From the NCBI GenBank assembly GCA_024234855.1, contig JACKNN010000001.1, forward strand, positions 998,888-1,062,887: 64,000 nucleotides of DNA, written 5' to 3'. The stretch is from Pseudomonadales bacterium. GTDB lineage: Bacteria; Pseudomonadota; Gammaproteobacteria; Pseudomonadales; Halieaceae. Positions within the stretch are counted from its first letter, which is position 1. Every line of letters starts with the position of its first letter. Under the pieces are notes generated by a model. That model was given only the letters and a program-made list of their open reading frames with translations. It was not told where the DNA came from and made no database searches. Of this stretch, positions 43,132 to 51,345 are shown piece by piece. The position numbers and the translations under genes are program-made.

Positions 43132-44231
43132 ACACGGTAGATGAGTTAATCAGTGAAATCCGCCAGGGCCGTATGGTCGTGCTGGTGGACGACGACGCCG
43201 ACAGTAACAATGAAGGCGTTGTCATGGTGGCGGCGGAACACTGCGATGCCGGCCATGTGAATTTCATGGCGCGCCAGGCCCGGGGCCTGGTGTGCCTGAC
43301 CCTGACCGAGGAGCGCTGTCGCCAACTGAACCTGCCGCTTATGGTCGACGAGGGGCTGGGCGAGAAAGCCCACTTCACCCTCTCCATCGAGGCGGCCGAG
43401 GGTATCGATACAGGGATCTCGGCGGCGGACCGCGCCCGCACCGTGCAGGCTGCGGTGGCCCCCTTCGCCAGGCCCCAGGACATCGTCCAGCCCGGGCATA
43501 TCTTCCCGCTGGCGGCCATGCCGGGCGGGGTGCTGACCCGCGCCGGTCACACCGAGGCCGGTTCTGATTATGCGCGGCTGGCAGGCCTGTTGCCGGCGGC
43601 GGTGATCACCGACATCCTCACCCCGGCGGGCATGCTCGCCGATGGCGCCGCGCTGCGTGAATTTGCCGATAAGCACCAGTTGAAGATAGGCAGCATCGCC
43701 GACCTCATCCACTTTCGCATGGTCAACGAGCGCACCATTCGCCGGGTGCGTGAGGGTACAATCAATACCGCCTACGGCGAATTCCGCCTGACCGCCTACC
43801 GCGACCAGACGGCCGGTGCGGTACACCTGGCCCTGTCCCGGGGCAAGATCGTTCCCGAGCAGCCCACCCTGGTGCGGGTGCATGTGCAGTCCGCCCTGCG
43901 GGACCTGGTGACCAGTCGGATACCGGAGCAGGCCAGCTGGAACATGGCCGGTTGCCTGCAGGCGGTGGCGGAAAATGGGCGCGGCGTGATTGTGTTGCTG
44001 GCGCGATGCGAGAGCCCCGAGCAATTGCTGGCCAGCATCGATATGGCGCTGGGGGAGGCGGGGCAGGGCGGCGCCATGAGCCCGGACAGCTACACCACGG
44101 TCGGGCTCGGCTCGCAGATTCTCAAGGACCTCGGGGTGGGAAAAATCCACCTGATGGGCGCGCCTATCAAGTACAATGCGATTTCCGGCTTCGGCCTGGA
44201 AGTGCTTGATTTTGTCCAGCCGGGCCAGTGA
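43128..44231 (+). CDS. ribBA: RibBA-like protein with altered RibB loop and degenerate GCH II
   Basis: A 367-residue fusion. The N-terminal half aligns with 3,4-dihydroxy-2-butanone-4-phosphate synthase (VNFMARQARGLVCLTL, ISAADRARTVQAAV, RAGHTEAG). The metal-binding loop, usually DRENEGD, reads DSNNEGV, with an extra residue before it: Arg, the first Glu and the final Asp are lost. The C-terminal half resembles GTP cyclohydrolase II but lacks its zinc cysteines and reads RVHVQSALRDLV where the active enzyme has RVHSECLTGD. Fusions with an inactive C-terminal domain are known (RibBX type). A separate intact ribA is at 47417-48016. Whether the RibB part is active is open. TTG start overlaps ribE stop. 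Confidence 0.85.
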   Translation: MNTVDELISEIRQGRMVVLVDDDADSNNEGVVMVAAEHCDAGHVNFMARQARGLVCLTLTEERCRQLNLPLMVDEGLGEKAHFTLSIEAAEGIDTGISAADRARTVQAAVAPFARPQDIVQPGHIFPLAAMPGGVLTRAGHTEAGSDYARLAGLLPAAVITDILTPAGMLADGAALREFADKHQLKIGSIADLIHFRMVNERTIRRVREGTINTAYGEFRLTAYRDQTAGAVHLALSRGKIVPEQPTLVRVHVQSALRDLVTSRIPEQASWNMAGCLQAVAENGRGVIVLLARCESPEQLLASIDMALGEAGQGGAMSPDSYTTVGLGSQILKDLGVGKIHLMGAPIKYNAISGFGLEVLDFVQPGQ

Positions 44232-44266
44232 TCGCACGGCTGCATTGACAGGAAAGGAAGGGAACG

Positions 44267-44737
44267 ATGACGGACATAAAGACAATCGAGGGCGATTTTG
44301 CCGGTGGCAAGGGCAGGTACACCCTGGTCGTGGGGCGCTGGAACAGCTTCGTGGTGGAACACCTGCTGAGCGGTGCCATCGACACCCTGCGGCGCCACGG
44401 CGTGACCGACAAGCAGATAGCGATCGTGCGCGCCCCCGGTGCGTTCGAGATTCCGCTGGTGTGCAAAAAAGTGGCGGCAAAAGGTGATGTGGACGCCATT
44501 ATCGCCCTGGGCGCGGTGATCCGCGGCGGCACACCGCACTTTGAGTACGTGGCCGGCGAGTGCACCAAGGGCATCGCCCAGGTCAGTATGGAAACCGGCG
44601 TGCCGATCGCCTTCGGTGTGCTGACGGTGGATTCGATCGAACAGGCGGTGGAGCGCTCGGGCACGAAGGCGGGGAACAAGGGCGCGGAGGCGGCGCTGTC
44701 GGCACTTGAAATGGTCAGCCTGCTGGCCAGGCTCTGA
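44267..44737 (+). CDS. ribH: 6,7-dimethyl-8-ribityllumazine synthase RibH
   Basis: A 156-residue lumazine synthase joining the ribityl pyrimidine and dihydroxybutanone phosphate; it forms pentamers or 60-mers. The substrate site residues fall in GRWNSFVVEHLL, RAPGAFEIPL and GAVIRGGTPHFEYV (His91 is the general base). A strong GGAAGGGAAC ribosome site precedes the ATG. It is followed by nusB after 39 bases, the usual order. Confidence 0.97.
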   Translation: MTDIKTIEGDFAGGKGRYTLVVGRWNSFVVEHLLSGAIDTLRRHGVTDKQIAIVRAPGAFEIPLVCKKVAAKGDVDAIIALGAVIRGGTPHFEYVAGECTKGIAQVSMETGVPIAFGVLTVDSIEQAVERSGTKAGNKGAEAALSALEMVSLLARL

Positions 44738-44776
44738 ACCCGCCGCAGGAATGAGCCGGATGAACGAGTTGGCTGA

Positions 44777-45229
44777 ATGAGCAGGCCCGCCCACAATACC
44801 CTGGCGGCGGAGCGCCGCAAGGCCCGCCATTACGGCATGCAGGCCCTGTACCAGTGGCATATGGCCGGCGCCTCGCTCGCCGCGATCGAGGCTGAATTTC
44901 GGGCCGACTACGATTTCAGCCATGTCGACCTGGAGTATTTCCAGGCGCTGCTGCACGGGGTGCCCGCGCACGTGGACGAGTTGGAGGCGACGCTTGAGCC
45001 GCTGCTCGATCGCAAGCTTGACGACCTCGATCCCATAGAGCGCACCCTGTTGCGTATGGGCACCTTCGAGCTGGCCCATCGACTTGATGTACCCTACAAG
45101 GTGGTTATCAACGAGGCGGTGGCCCTGACCAAAAAATTTGGCGCCACCGACGGCCACAAGTACATCAACGGCGTGCTGGACAAAGTCGCCCGGCAGTTGC
45201 GCAAGGTTGAGATAGACGCGGCATCCTGA
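44777..45229 (+). CDS. nusB: Transcription antitermination factor NusB
   Basis: A 150-residue all-helical RNA-binding protein with the NusB blocks ARHYGMQALYQW and EAVALTKKFGATDGHKYINGVLDK. It joins NusE (S10) on boxA RNA to promote antitermination, chiefly in rRNA operons. Its stop overlaps the ATG of thiL (TGATG). Confidence 0.97.
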   Translation: MSRPAHNTLAAERRKARHYGMQALYQWHMAGASLAAIEAEFRADYDFSHVDLEYFQALLHGVPAHVDELEATLEPLLDRKLDDLDPIERTLLRMGTFELAHRLDVPYKVVINEAVALTKKFGATDGHKYINGVLDKVARQLRKVEIDAAS

Positions 45230-46149
45230 TGCCTGTCTCGGAATTCACCCTCATCTACCGTTTTTTTTCCGCTCTTGGCCGCGGTGAAGCCGTAGACCTG
45301 TCCGTGGGAGACGACTGCGCCATCCTGCGCCTGGATGCCGGCGAGCGCCTGGCCACCTCGGTGGACACCATGGTCGAGGGCGTGCACTTTCCCGCTGACA
45401 CTTTCCCCGAGGACATCGGCTATCGGGCGGTTTCCGCCGCCGCCAGCGACCTGGCCGCCATGGGCGCGCGTCCGTTGGGTATGACCCTCGCACTGACCCT
45501 GCCCGCGGCGGACGAGTTGTGGCTGCACGCCTTCAGTCAGGGTATTGCGGCCGCCGTCGCCGAGTACCAGTTGCCGCTGGTCGGCGGTGATACCACCCGC
45601 GGCCCCCTGACGATCACGGTGCAGGTATTGGGCGCGCTGCCCATGGACCGGGCCCTGCTGCGCGGCGGGGCGCAGGCCGGGGATGGCGTTTACGTGTCGG
45701 GCAGCCTGGGGGATGCCGCCGCCGCCCTGGCCGTGCTGGACGGCGAGTGGTTGCCGCCGCCGGACCAGGTCGAATACCTGCTGGACCGATTCAATCGCCC
45801 GCACGCCCGGATAGCGCTGGGCCGCGAACTGCTGGGCCTTGCCTCGGCCGCGATCGATATATCCGACGGCCTGCTGGCGGATGCCGGGCATATCGCCGCG
45901 GCCAGCGGCGCCAGGCTGCGCATCGAGCCGGCGCTGCTGCCGCTGTCACCTGCTCTGCGGGGCCATACCTCGCCGGAGCAGGCCCGGCAGTGGGCGCTTA
46001 CCGGCGGCGATGATTACGAACTGTGTTTTTGCCTGCCCCCCGGAGTTGAACCGCCGGCGGGTTGCACCCTGGTCGGCCGGGTCGAGCCCGGCAGCGGGGT
46101 GGACTGCGGTCTCGACATGCCCGCCGCGGCGGGTTACCAGCATTTTTGA
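45229..46149 (+). CDS. thiL: Thiamine-monophosphate kinase ThiL
   Basis: A 306-residue enzyme of the PurM/SelD-like ATP-grip fold that phosphorylates thiamine phosphate to thiamine diphosphate. It has VGDDCAIL near the N-terminus, TMVEGVHF, ASDLAAMGARPLG, the VGGDTTRGP Mg/ATP loop, and DISDGLLADAGHI. Start and stop fit the family (about 320 residues). It sits between nusB and pgpA as in E. coli. Confidence 0.96.
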   Translation: MPVSEFTLIYRFFSALGRGEAVDLSVGDDCAILRLDAGERLATSVDTMVEGVHFPADTFPEDIGYRAVSAAASDLAAMGARPLGMTLALTLPAADELWLHAFSQGIAAAVAEYQLPLVGGDTTRGPLTITVQVLGALPMDRALLRGGAQAGDGVYVSGSLGDAAAALAVLDGEWLPPPDQVEYLLDRFNRPHARIALGRELLGLASAAIDISDGLLADAGHIAAASGARLRIEPALLPLSPALRGHTSPEQARQWALTGGDDYELCFCLPPGVEPPAGCTLVGRVEPGSGVDCGLDMPAAAGYQHF

Positions 46150-46164
46150 TGCAGGGAGAATACC

Positions 46165-46665
46165 ATGAGCCGACCGGCCGCCGCGGGCGCCCGCGCAGCA
46201 CTCAAGCCCACCCCGTTTCGCCGGCCGGTGCAGTTGCTGGCATTTGGCTTTGGCAGCGGACTCTTCCCCCGGGCGCCCGGCACAGCAGGCACCCTGGCCG
46301 CAGTTCCCCTGTACTGGCTGATCGCCGACTGGGGACTGCCAGGCTACACCCTCTTTGTGCTGGCTGCCGCCGTCGCGGGTATCTGGATCTGCGGCATCGC
46401 CAGCGAACAGCTCCGGGTGCACGACCATCCCGGCATAGTGTGGGATGAATTCGTCGGCTACTGGATCACCCTGTGGGCGATGCCGGTGGACTGGGTGTGG
46501 ATGCTGGCGGGATTCGTTGCGTTCCGGGTGTTCGACATCGTCAAACCCTGGCCGATCAGCCACCTGGACAGGACCGTGAGCGGGGGGTTCGGCATCATGA
46601 TCGATGACATCCTGGCGGGCGTAATGGCCTGCGCCACGCTGCACCTCGCCCTGTGGGTGCTTTAG
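46165..46665 (+). CDS. pgpA: Phosphatidylglycerophosphatase A PgpA
   Basis: A 166-residue inner-membrane phosphatase that makes phosphatidylglycerol from its phosphate. The family signatures are LPRAPGTAGTLAA-like (FPRAPGTAGTLAAVP), VWDEFVGYWI and FDIVKPWPI followed by GIMIDDILAG. About three hydrophobic helices are visible. GGGAGA precedes the ATG. It is the last classical gene of the ribD to pgpA operon. Confidence 0.95.
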   Translation: MSRPAAAGARAALKPTPFRRPVQLLAFGFGSGLFPRAPGTAGTLAAVPLYWLIADWGLPGYTLFVLAAAVAGIWICGIASEQLRVHDHPGIVWDEFVGYWITLWAMPVDWVWMLAGFVAFRVFDIVKPWPISHLDRTVSGGFGIMIDDILAGVMACATLHLALWVL

Positions 46666-46666
46666 C

Positions 46667-47320
46667 GTGAACCTCAATGGAGCCACCGTCCTGGCGCTGG
46701 CGGCCTCACTGCTGCTGATCGCACCGACGGTCCGGGCGGCGCCGCCCCGCATCGAGGTGGAGGCCCTGTTTACCGACGCCGCCGTGCTGCAGATTGACGG
46801 CGAGCGCAAAATGCTGAAGGCGGGACAATCCTACAAGGCGGTGACGCTGGTGGCGGCCTATTCGCGCACTGCCACCCTGGAAGTGGACGGCCAGACCATG
46901 GTGTTGGGCATATCGCGCCGGGTAGGCACCCGCTATGAGAGCGCCGAGGTGCAGGTAGTCAGCATCCCGCACGATGCCAATATGCAGTACCAGACCACCG
47001 CGGCCATCAACGGCCGCAGCCTGCAGGTGCTGGTGGATACCGGTGCCAACGTCGTCGCCCTGAATTCCGGCCACGCCCGGGCGCTGGGCCTGGATTACAG
47101 GCTCGGTGTGCCGGCCCGGGTAGAAACCGCCAGCGGCTCGGTGGAGGCCTGGTTCGTCACCCTGCGTACGGTCGATGTCGGCGGTATACGGGTCGACAAC
47201 GTCGAGGCAACTGTAGTCGAAGGCAATTTCCCGAGCACTGTGCTGTTGGGCATGACCTACCTCAGGCACGTCAAAATGGAGGAAGCCGGCGGTGTGCTCT
47301 CACTTTCGCGGGCCTGGTAG
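46667..47320 (+). CDS. Exported retropepsin-like aspartic protease
   Basis: A 217-residue protein with an N-terminal signal peptide (LALAASLLLIAPTVRA) and a single clan AA aspartic protease domain carrying VLVDTGAN with catalytic Asp124 and a late LLGMTYL strand. These TIGR02281-type proteins are predicted to act as homodimers in the periplasm or on the membrane; natural substrates are unknown. The first about 100 mature residues are a separate beta region. The GTG start one base after the pgpA stop suggests coupling, though no good ribosome site is visible. Confidence 0.82.
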   Translation: MNLNGATVLALAASLLLIAPTVRAAPPRIEVEALFTDAAVLQIDGERKMLKAGQSYKAVTLVAAYSRTATLEVDGQTMVLGISRRVGTRYESAEVQVVSIPHDANMQYQTTAAINGRSLQVLVDTGANVVALNSGHARALGLDYRLGVPARVETASGSVEAWFVTLRTVDVGGIRVDNVEATVVEGNFPSTVLLGMTYLRHVKMEEAGGVLSLSRAW

Positions 47321-47382
47321 CGTGGCTGCCACGGCCCCGGATTCAGCCCGGGCTTATCTCGCAACCGGCGGGATAAAACTGC

Positions 47383-47388
47383 TAGAAT
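47383..47388 (+). promoter_or_regulatory. Candidate -10 element for ribA
   Basis: TAGAAT within gcTAGAATggccggcc, 29 bases before the ribA start at 47417. It argues against the in-frame ATG at 47387 as the start, since that would overlap the promoter. Confidence 0.4.
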
Positions 47389-47416
47389 GGCCGGCCTTTT
47401 TTGCCGGATTCCCCGA

Positions 47417-48016
47417 GTGACAGTACGCTACGTAGAATCTTCCCGCCTCCCCACCCAGTGGGGCGATTTCGATATGCACGGTTTCGAAGACCCTGAATCC
47501 AACAAGGAGCACCTGGTGCTGACCATGGGGGATGTGGGCAACGGCGAGCCGGTGCTGGTGCGGGTGCACTCGGAATGCCTCACTGGCGACGCCCTGTTCA
47601 GCCTGCGTTGCGACTGCGGCAACCAGCTGCAGGCGGCGCTGAAGGCGATCGCCACACAGGGCAGGGGCGCCCTGTTCTACCTCCGGCAGGAGGGTCGCGG
47701 CATTGGCCTGCTCAATAAGATCAAGGCCTATAAGCTGCAGGATGCCGGCGCCGACACGGTGGAGGCCAACGAACAGCTTGGTTTTGGCGCCGATATGCGC
47801 GACTACAGCATGCTGGGCCCGATGTTCAGGCACCTGCGCATCACCGCTGCACGATTAATGACCAATAACCCCCGCAAGGTCGCGGCCCTGGAAGAGGCTG
47901 GGATAGAGGTGGTAGAGCGTATCGCCCTGCATACCGACCGCAATCCGCACAACGAAAAGTACCTGATCACGAAGGCGGGGAAACTGGGGCATTTTTTTGA
48001 CGGGCATCCGCTGTAG
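47417..48016 (+). CDS. ribA: GTP cyclohydrolase II RibA
   Basis: A 199-residue enzyme for the first step of riboflavin synthesis. The zinc and active-site motifs are complete: HSECLTGDALFSLRCDCG (three cysteines) and FYLRQEGRGIGL, then DTVEANEQLGFGADMRDY. It supplies the activity that the degenerate half of RibBA cannot. The GTG start at 47417 fits the typical N-terminus (VTVRYVESSRLPT); no clear ribosome site precedes it. It is outside the main rib operon and convergent with ispA. Confidence 0.95.
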   Translation: MTVRYVESSRLPTQWGDFDMHGFEDPESNKEHLVLTMGDVGNGEPVLVRVHSECLTGDALFSLRCDCGNQLQAALKAIATQGRGALFYLRQEGRGIGLLNKIKAYKLQDAGADTVEANEQLGFGADMRDYSMLGPMFRHLRITAARLMTNNPRKVAALEEAGIEVVERIALHTDRNPHNEKYLITKAGKLGHFFDGHPL

Positions 48017-48032
48017 GGTCCGCCGGATTGCT

Positions 48033-48050
48033 CCCGCCGCGACCGGCGGG
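48033..48050. terminator. Hairpin between ribA and ispA
   Basis: CCCGCC-(6 bases)-GGCGGG between convergent genes; no T-run, so a weak bidirectional terminator candidate. Confidence 0.4.
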
Positions 48051-48069
48051 CATTGCCCGACCGATTCCC

Positions 48070-48978
48070 CTACCGGTCCCGCTCGACGATATACCGTGCC
48101 AGGTCCCGCAGGTGGTCGGCGGATTCGCCGAATTCATCGAGCGCCTCCAGCGCCGCCTTGAGCAGGCGTTTCACTTCCTTTTTCGCCCCCGCCAGACCCA
48201 TCAGCTTCACGTAGGTCGGCTTGTTGGCGTCCCCGTCCTTACCCTGGGTCTTGCCGAGGGTTGCCGTATCCCCTTCCACGTCCAGGATGTCATCCACCAC
48301 CTGGAAGGCCAGGCCGATATGGCTTCCGTATTCGTCCAGGGCGGCCAACTGCTCCTCTGACGCCCCCGCGGCAATACCGCCCATGGCCAGTGCGGCGCGG
48401 ATCAGGGCGCCGGTTTTGAGGGCATGCATGGCCTGGAGTTGGGGAAGGGTGAGGTCTGAGCCGGTGGCGGCAGTGTCTATGGCCTGTCCGCCGACCATGC
48501 CGCGCAGACCAGAGGCGGCAGCCAGGGTTTTGATCATGGCGATTCGCTGTGACGGGCTGAACTCCGCGGCGTCGGCCAATAACTCAAAGGCGCGGGCCTG
48601 CAGTGCATCGCCAACCAGAATTGCGGTAGCCTCGTTATAAGCCCTATGGCAGCTGGGTTGCCCCCGGCGCAGGTCGTCGTCGTCCATTGCGGGCAGGTCG
48701 TCATGGACCAGGGAGTAGCTGTGGATCATCTCTACGGCGCAGGCGATGGCATTGACCCCCTCATCGGTGCCGGCAGTCGCGTTCGCTGCGGCGTAGACGA
48801 GTACAGCGCGAATGCGTTTGCCACCGTTGGTCAGCGCGTAGCGGCAGGCATCAGCTAATGACAACAGTGCCTGCCCGATTTCCTGGGGGAGCCCCGCATT
48901 GTCAACTGCGAGGCTGGCCAGTTGTCGGTCCGCCGCGTCTCTTTTATCCAGGTAATAGTCGGTGAAGGCGGGTGTCAT
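48070..48978 (-). CDS. ispA: Farnesyl diphosphate synthase IspA
   Basis: A 302-residue trans-prenyltransferase condensing isopentenyl diphosphate with allylic diphosphates to farnesyl diphosphate for quinones and undecaprenyl carriers. The first Asp-rich motif is HDDLPAMDDDDLRRG, the second QVVDDILDVEGD. Its ATG overlaps the xseB stop (ATGA). In many relatives dxs follows ispA, but here the next gene is the convergent ribA, so dxs is elsewhere. Confidence 0.96.
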   Translation of the reverse strand: MTPAFTDYYLDKRDAADRQLASLAVDNAGLPQEIGQALLSLADACRYALTNGGKRIRAVLVYAAANATAGTDEGVNAIACAVEMIHSYSLVHDDLPAMDDDDLRRGQPSCHRAYNEATAILVGDALQARAFELLADAAEFSPSQRIAMIKTLAAASGLRGMVGGQAIDTAATGSDLTLPQLQAMHALKTGALIRAALAMGGIAAGASEEQLAALDEYGSHIGLAFQVVDDILDVEGDTATLGKTQGKDGDANKPTYVKLMGLAGAKKEVKRLLKAALEALDEFGESADHLRDLARYIVERDR

Positions 48979-49214
48979 TCAGGTGTTCCGTCGGGAAAAT
49001 CCTCCGCGCTGGGCTCGCCGTCGGCCTCCATCAGCATTTTCACCCGTTGCTCGGCTTCCAACAGGGTTTTTTGGGCCTGCCGGATCAGCTTGATGCCCTG
49101 CTCGAAGGCGTTGAGTGAATCCTGTACGGAAGCCTGCTCGTCGTCGAGCTTGTCAATGGTGGCCTCCAGTTGGGTGAAGGTCGCTTCCAGATCGAGTTTG
49201 CCGGTTTTTGCCAT
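48975..49214 (-). CDS. xseB: Exodeoxyribonuclease VII small subunit XseB
   Basis: A 79-residue helical protein with the family pattern FTQLEATIDKLDDEQASVQDSLNAFEQGIKLI (about residues 10-41), then AQKTLLEAEQRVKML. Several copies bind each XseA to form the ssDNA exonuclease. It heads the xseB-ispA operon and is divergent from the rfb operon. Confidence 0.95.
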   Translation of the reverse strand: MAKTGKLDLEATFTQLEATIDKLDDEQASVQDSLNAFEQGIKLIRQAQKTLLEAEQRVKMLMEADGEPSAEDFPDGTPE

Positions 49215-49516
49215 TCGAGGTGCTGCCTGGGTTGTCAGGTGAATAATGTGTTGAGAATGCGTCTGCGGACCAAATTATATAGAATATTGGCTTAACTGTG
49301 GCTATGTATTGCGCTGCGGTAGGAAATTGGCTGAAACTTCGCGATAAGCTGGCAGCCGGTCGGGTCAGTTGTCGGAGTGGAATGCCATCGTCTCGGTTGG
49401 GGCGCCGCGACGGGCAAGCGCTACCGCACAGCGGGAAACCCGGTTGATGCCCGACGTTATCGCGGTGATGGGTTCGTTACCGAATACAGCAAAATTCGCC
49501 TTGGAAGAATAAGCAG
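49215..49516. promoter_or_regulatory. Divergent xseB / rfbF promoter region (302 bases)
   Basis: This stretch contains no gene. AT-rich sequence near 49240-49300 contrasts with the GC-rich remainder. The best plus-strand promoter is TTGAGA (49251-49256) with TTATAT or TATATA about 18-19 bases later (49275-49281), leaving a leader of about 230 bases before rfbF. No JUMPstart or ops element was recognised. Confidence 0.4.
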
Positions 49517-50287
49517 ATGAAGGTCGTGATACTGGCAGGGGGATTGGGGACGCGGATAAGCGAAGAAACGCACCTGAGACCCAAGCCTATGATAGAAATT
49601 GGCGGAAAGCCGATTTTGTGGCACATCATGAAAATGTATTCCAGTCACGGGATTAACGATTTCGTGATCTGCTGCGGTTTCAAGGGTTATGTAATCAAGG
49701 AATATTTTGCCAACTATTTTTTACATATGTCCGACGTTACTTTTGATATGGCCAACAACCAGATGCAGGTGCATCAGCAGAATGTCGAACCCTGGCGCGT
49801 GACCCTGATTGATACCGGCGACGATACGTTAACCGGTGGTCGGCTGAAACGGGTGGCTGACTATATCAGGGACGAAAAGGCATTTTGCTTCACCTATGGC
49901 GATGGCGTGAGCGATCTGGATATCACCGGACTGGTCCGGTTCCACAAAGAGCATGGCAAACTCGCCACGGTCACCGCGGTCTCGCCGCCGGGACGTTACG
50001 GTGCCCTGGAGCGTTCTGGCAATCGGGTGACCGGGTTCTCGGAAAAGCCCCGAGGTGATGGGGGAATGATCAATGGCGGGTTTTTTGTGCTGTCTCCCAA
50101 GTGTCTCGATTTAATAGAGGGCGATGCCAGCAGCTGGGAGGCCAGGCCACTCAAGGACCTCTCCGCCATGGGCGAAATGATGGCCTATGAGCATCGCGGG
50201 TTTTGGCAGCCCATGGATACGTTGCGGGACAAGACTATGCTCGAGGACCTTTGGGCATCGGGTAATGCGCCCTGGAAAACCTGGTGA
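49517..50287 (+). CDS. rfbF: Glucose-1-phosphate cytidylyltransferase RfbF
   Basis: A 256-residue nucleotidyltransferase making CDP-glucose from CTP and glucose-1-phosphate. The signature VILAGGLGTRISEETHLRPK and EIGGKPILWHIM, then YGDGVSDLDI with the metal Asp, match RfbF rather than the dTTP-using RmlA. It opens the polysaccharide operon. Its stop overlaps the GTG start of rfbG by 4 bases. Confidence 0.95.
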   Translation: MKVVILAGGLGTRISEETHLRPKPMIEIGGKPILWHIMKMYSSHGINDFVICCGFKGYVIKEYFANYFLHMSDVTFDMANNQMQVHQQNVEPWRVTLIDTGDDTLTGGRLKRVADYIRDEKAFCFTYGDGVSDLDITGLVRFHKEHGKLATVTAVSPPGRYGALERSGNRVTGFSEKPRGDGGMINGGFFVLSPKCLDLIEGDASSWEARPLKDLSAMGEMMAYEHRGFWQPMDTLRDKTMLEDLWASGNAPWKTW

Positions 50288-51345
50288 AATTGCCACTGGC
50301 GTCCTTTTGGCGAGGCAAACGCGTCCTCCTCACCGGGCACAGCGGGTTTAAAGGATCCTGGCTGACGCTCTGGTTGCGGCAACTGGGGGCGCAGATTGTC
50401 GGTATCAGCCTGGTCCCGAACACCCGGCCAAATTTGTTTACTCTGGCAGGCATCGAGCAAGCCTGCGAGAGCCATTTCTGCGATATCAGGGACAGCCGTC
50501 AGTTGGCCGAACTGGTGCGGGTATCGAGGCCTGAGATTATCTTTCACCTGGCGGCCCAGCCCCTGGTCAGGGCGAGTTATCGGGCCCCGCTGGAAACGTT
50601 CGGTACAAATATCATGGGCACCGCCCACCTGCTTGATGCGTTGCGGGGGCTGGACTGTGTAAAAGTGGCCGTAATGATAACCACGGACAAGGTCTACCAT
50701 AATACAGGGCAGCACAGACCATTCAGCGAGGAGGACCGGCTGGGCGGTCACGATCCGTACAGCGCTAGTAAGGCCGCCAGCGAGGTGGTGATCGACAGCT
50801 ATCGGGACGCGTTTCTGGCTGCGCAAGGTGTGGCGGTAGTGGCCGCGAGGGCCGGCAATGTGATAGGTGGGGGCGATTGGTCCGAGGACCGTTTGATTCC
50901 GGATGCGATCAGGGCCTGGCAGGCGAAGCGGGTTTTGGAGATCAGGCATCCGCAGGCGGTTCGCCCCTGGCAGCATGTGCTCGATCCGCTGGCTGCTTAT
51001 CTCACTCTGGCTGAAACGCTGTGGGAGAGTCCGATGCTGTCGGGCGCCTATAATTTTGGTCCGGACCAGGAGTCCGCGCGAAGCGTTGCTGATGTCGTCG
51101 AACTGGCGCGCGCCAGTTTCGGCTCCGGCGAAGTGGAGTATTCGCCCAGCGGCGAGGGCTTGCATGAGGCGGCCCTGTTGTCCCTGGACAATGAAAAGGC
51201 CCGGGCAGTGCTGGGTGTGACGCCGCACTGGCAGCTTCCGATCGCGGTTGAAAAAACAATCCAGTGGTATCGTGCACAGCGGGGCGGTTCGACTGCCCGT
51301 GAGTTGTGTCTGGCGGATATCGCTGCTTTCGGACTTCAAGCATGA
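50284..51345 (+). CDS. rfbG: CDP-glucose 4,6-dehydratase RfbG
   Basis: A 353-residue extended short-chain dehydrogenase/reductase converting CDP-glucose to CDP-4-keto-6-deoxyglucose. NAD-binding GHSGFKGSWL lies near residue 18; the catalytic pair is Tyr149 and Lys153 (YSASK), and TTDKVY carries the Thr/Asp/Lys typical of dehydratases. Starts with GTG inside the rfbF stop and ends overlapping the next ATG. Confidence 0.95.
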   Translation: MKLPLASFWRGKRVLLTGHSGFKGSWLTLWLRQLGAQIVGISLVPNTRPNLFTLAGIEQACESHFCDIRDSRQLAELVRVSRPEIIFHLAAQPLVRASYRAPLETFGTNIMGTAHLLDALRGLDCVKVAVMITTDKVYHNTGQHRPFSEEDRLGGHDPYSASKAASEVVIDSYRDAFLAAQGVAVVAARAGNVIGGGDWSEDRLIPDAIRAWQAKRVLEIRHPQAVRPWQHVLDPLAAYLTLAETLWESPMLSGAYNFGPDQESARSVADVVELARASFGSGEVEYSPSGEGLHEAALLSLDNEKARAVLGVTPHWQLPIAVEKTIQWYRAQRGGSTARELCLADIAAFGLQA

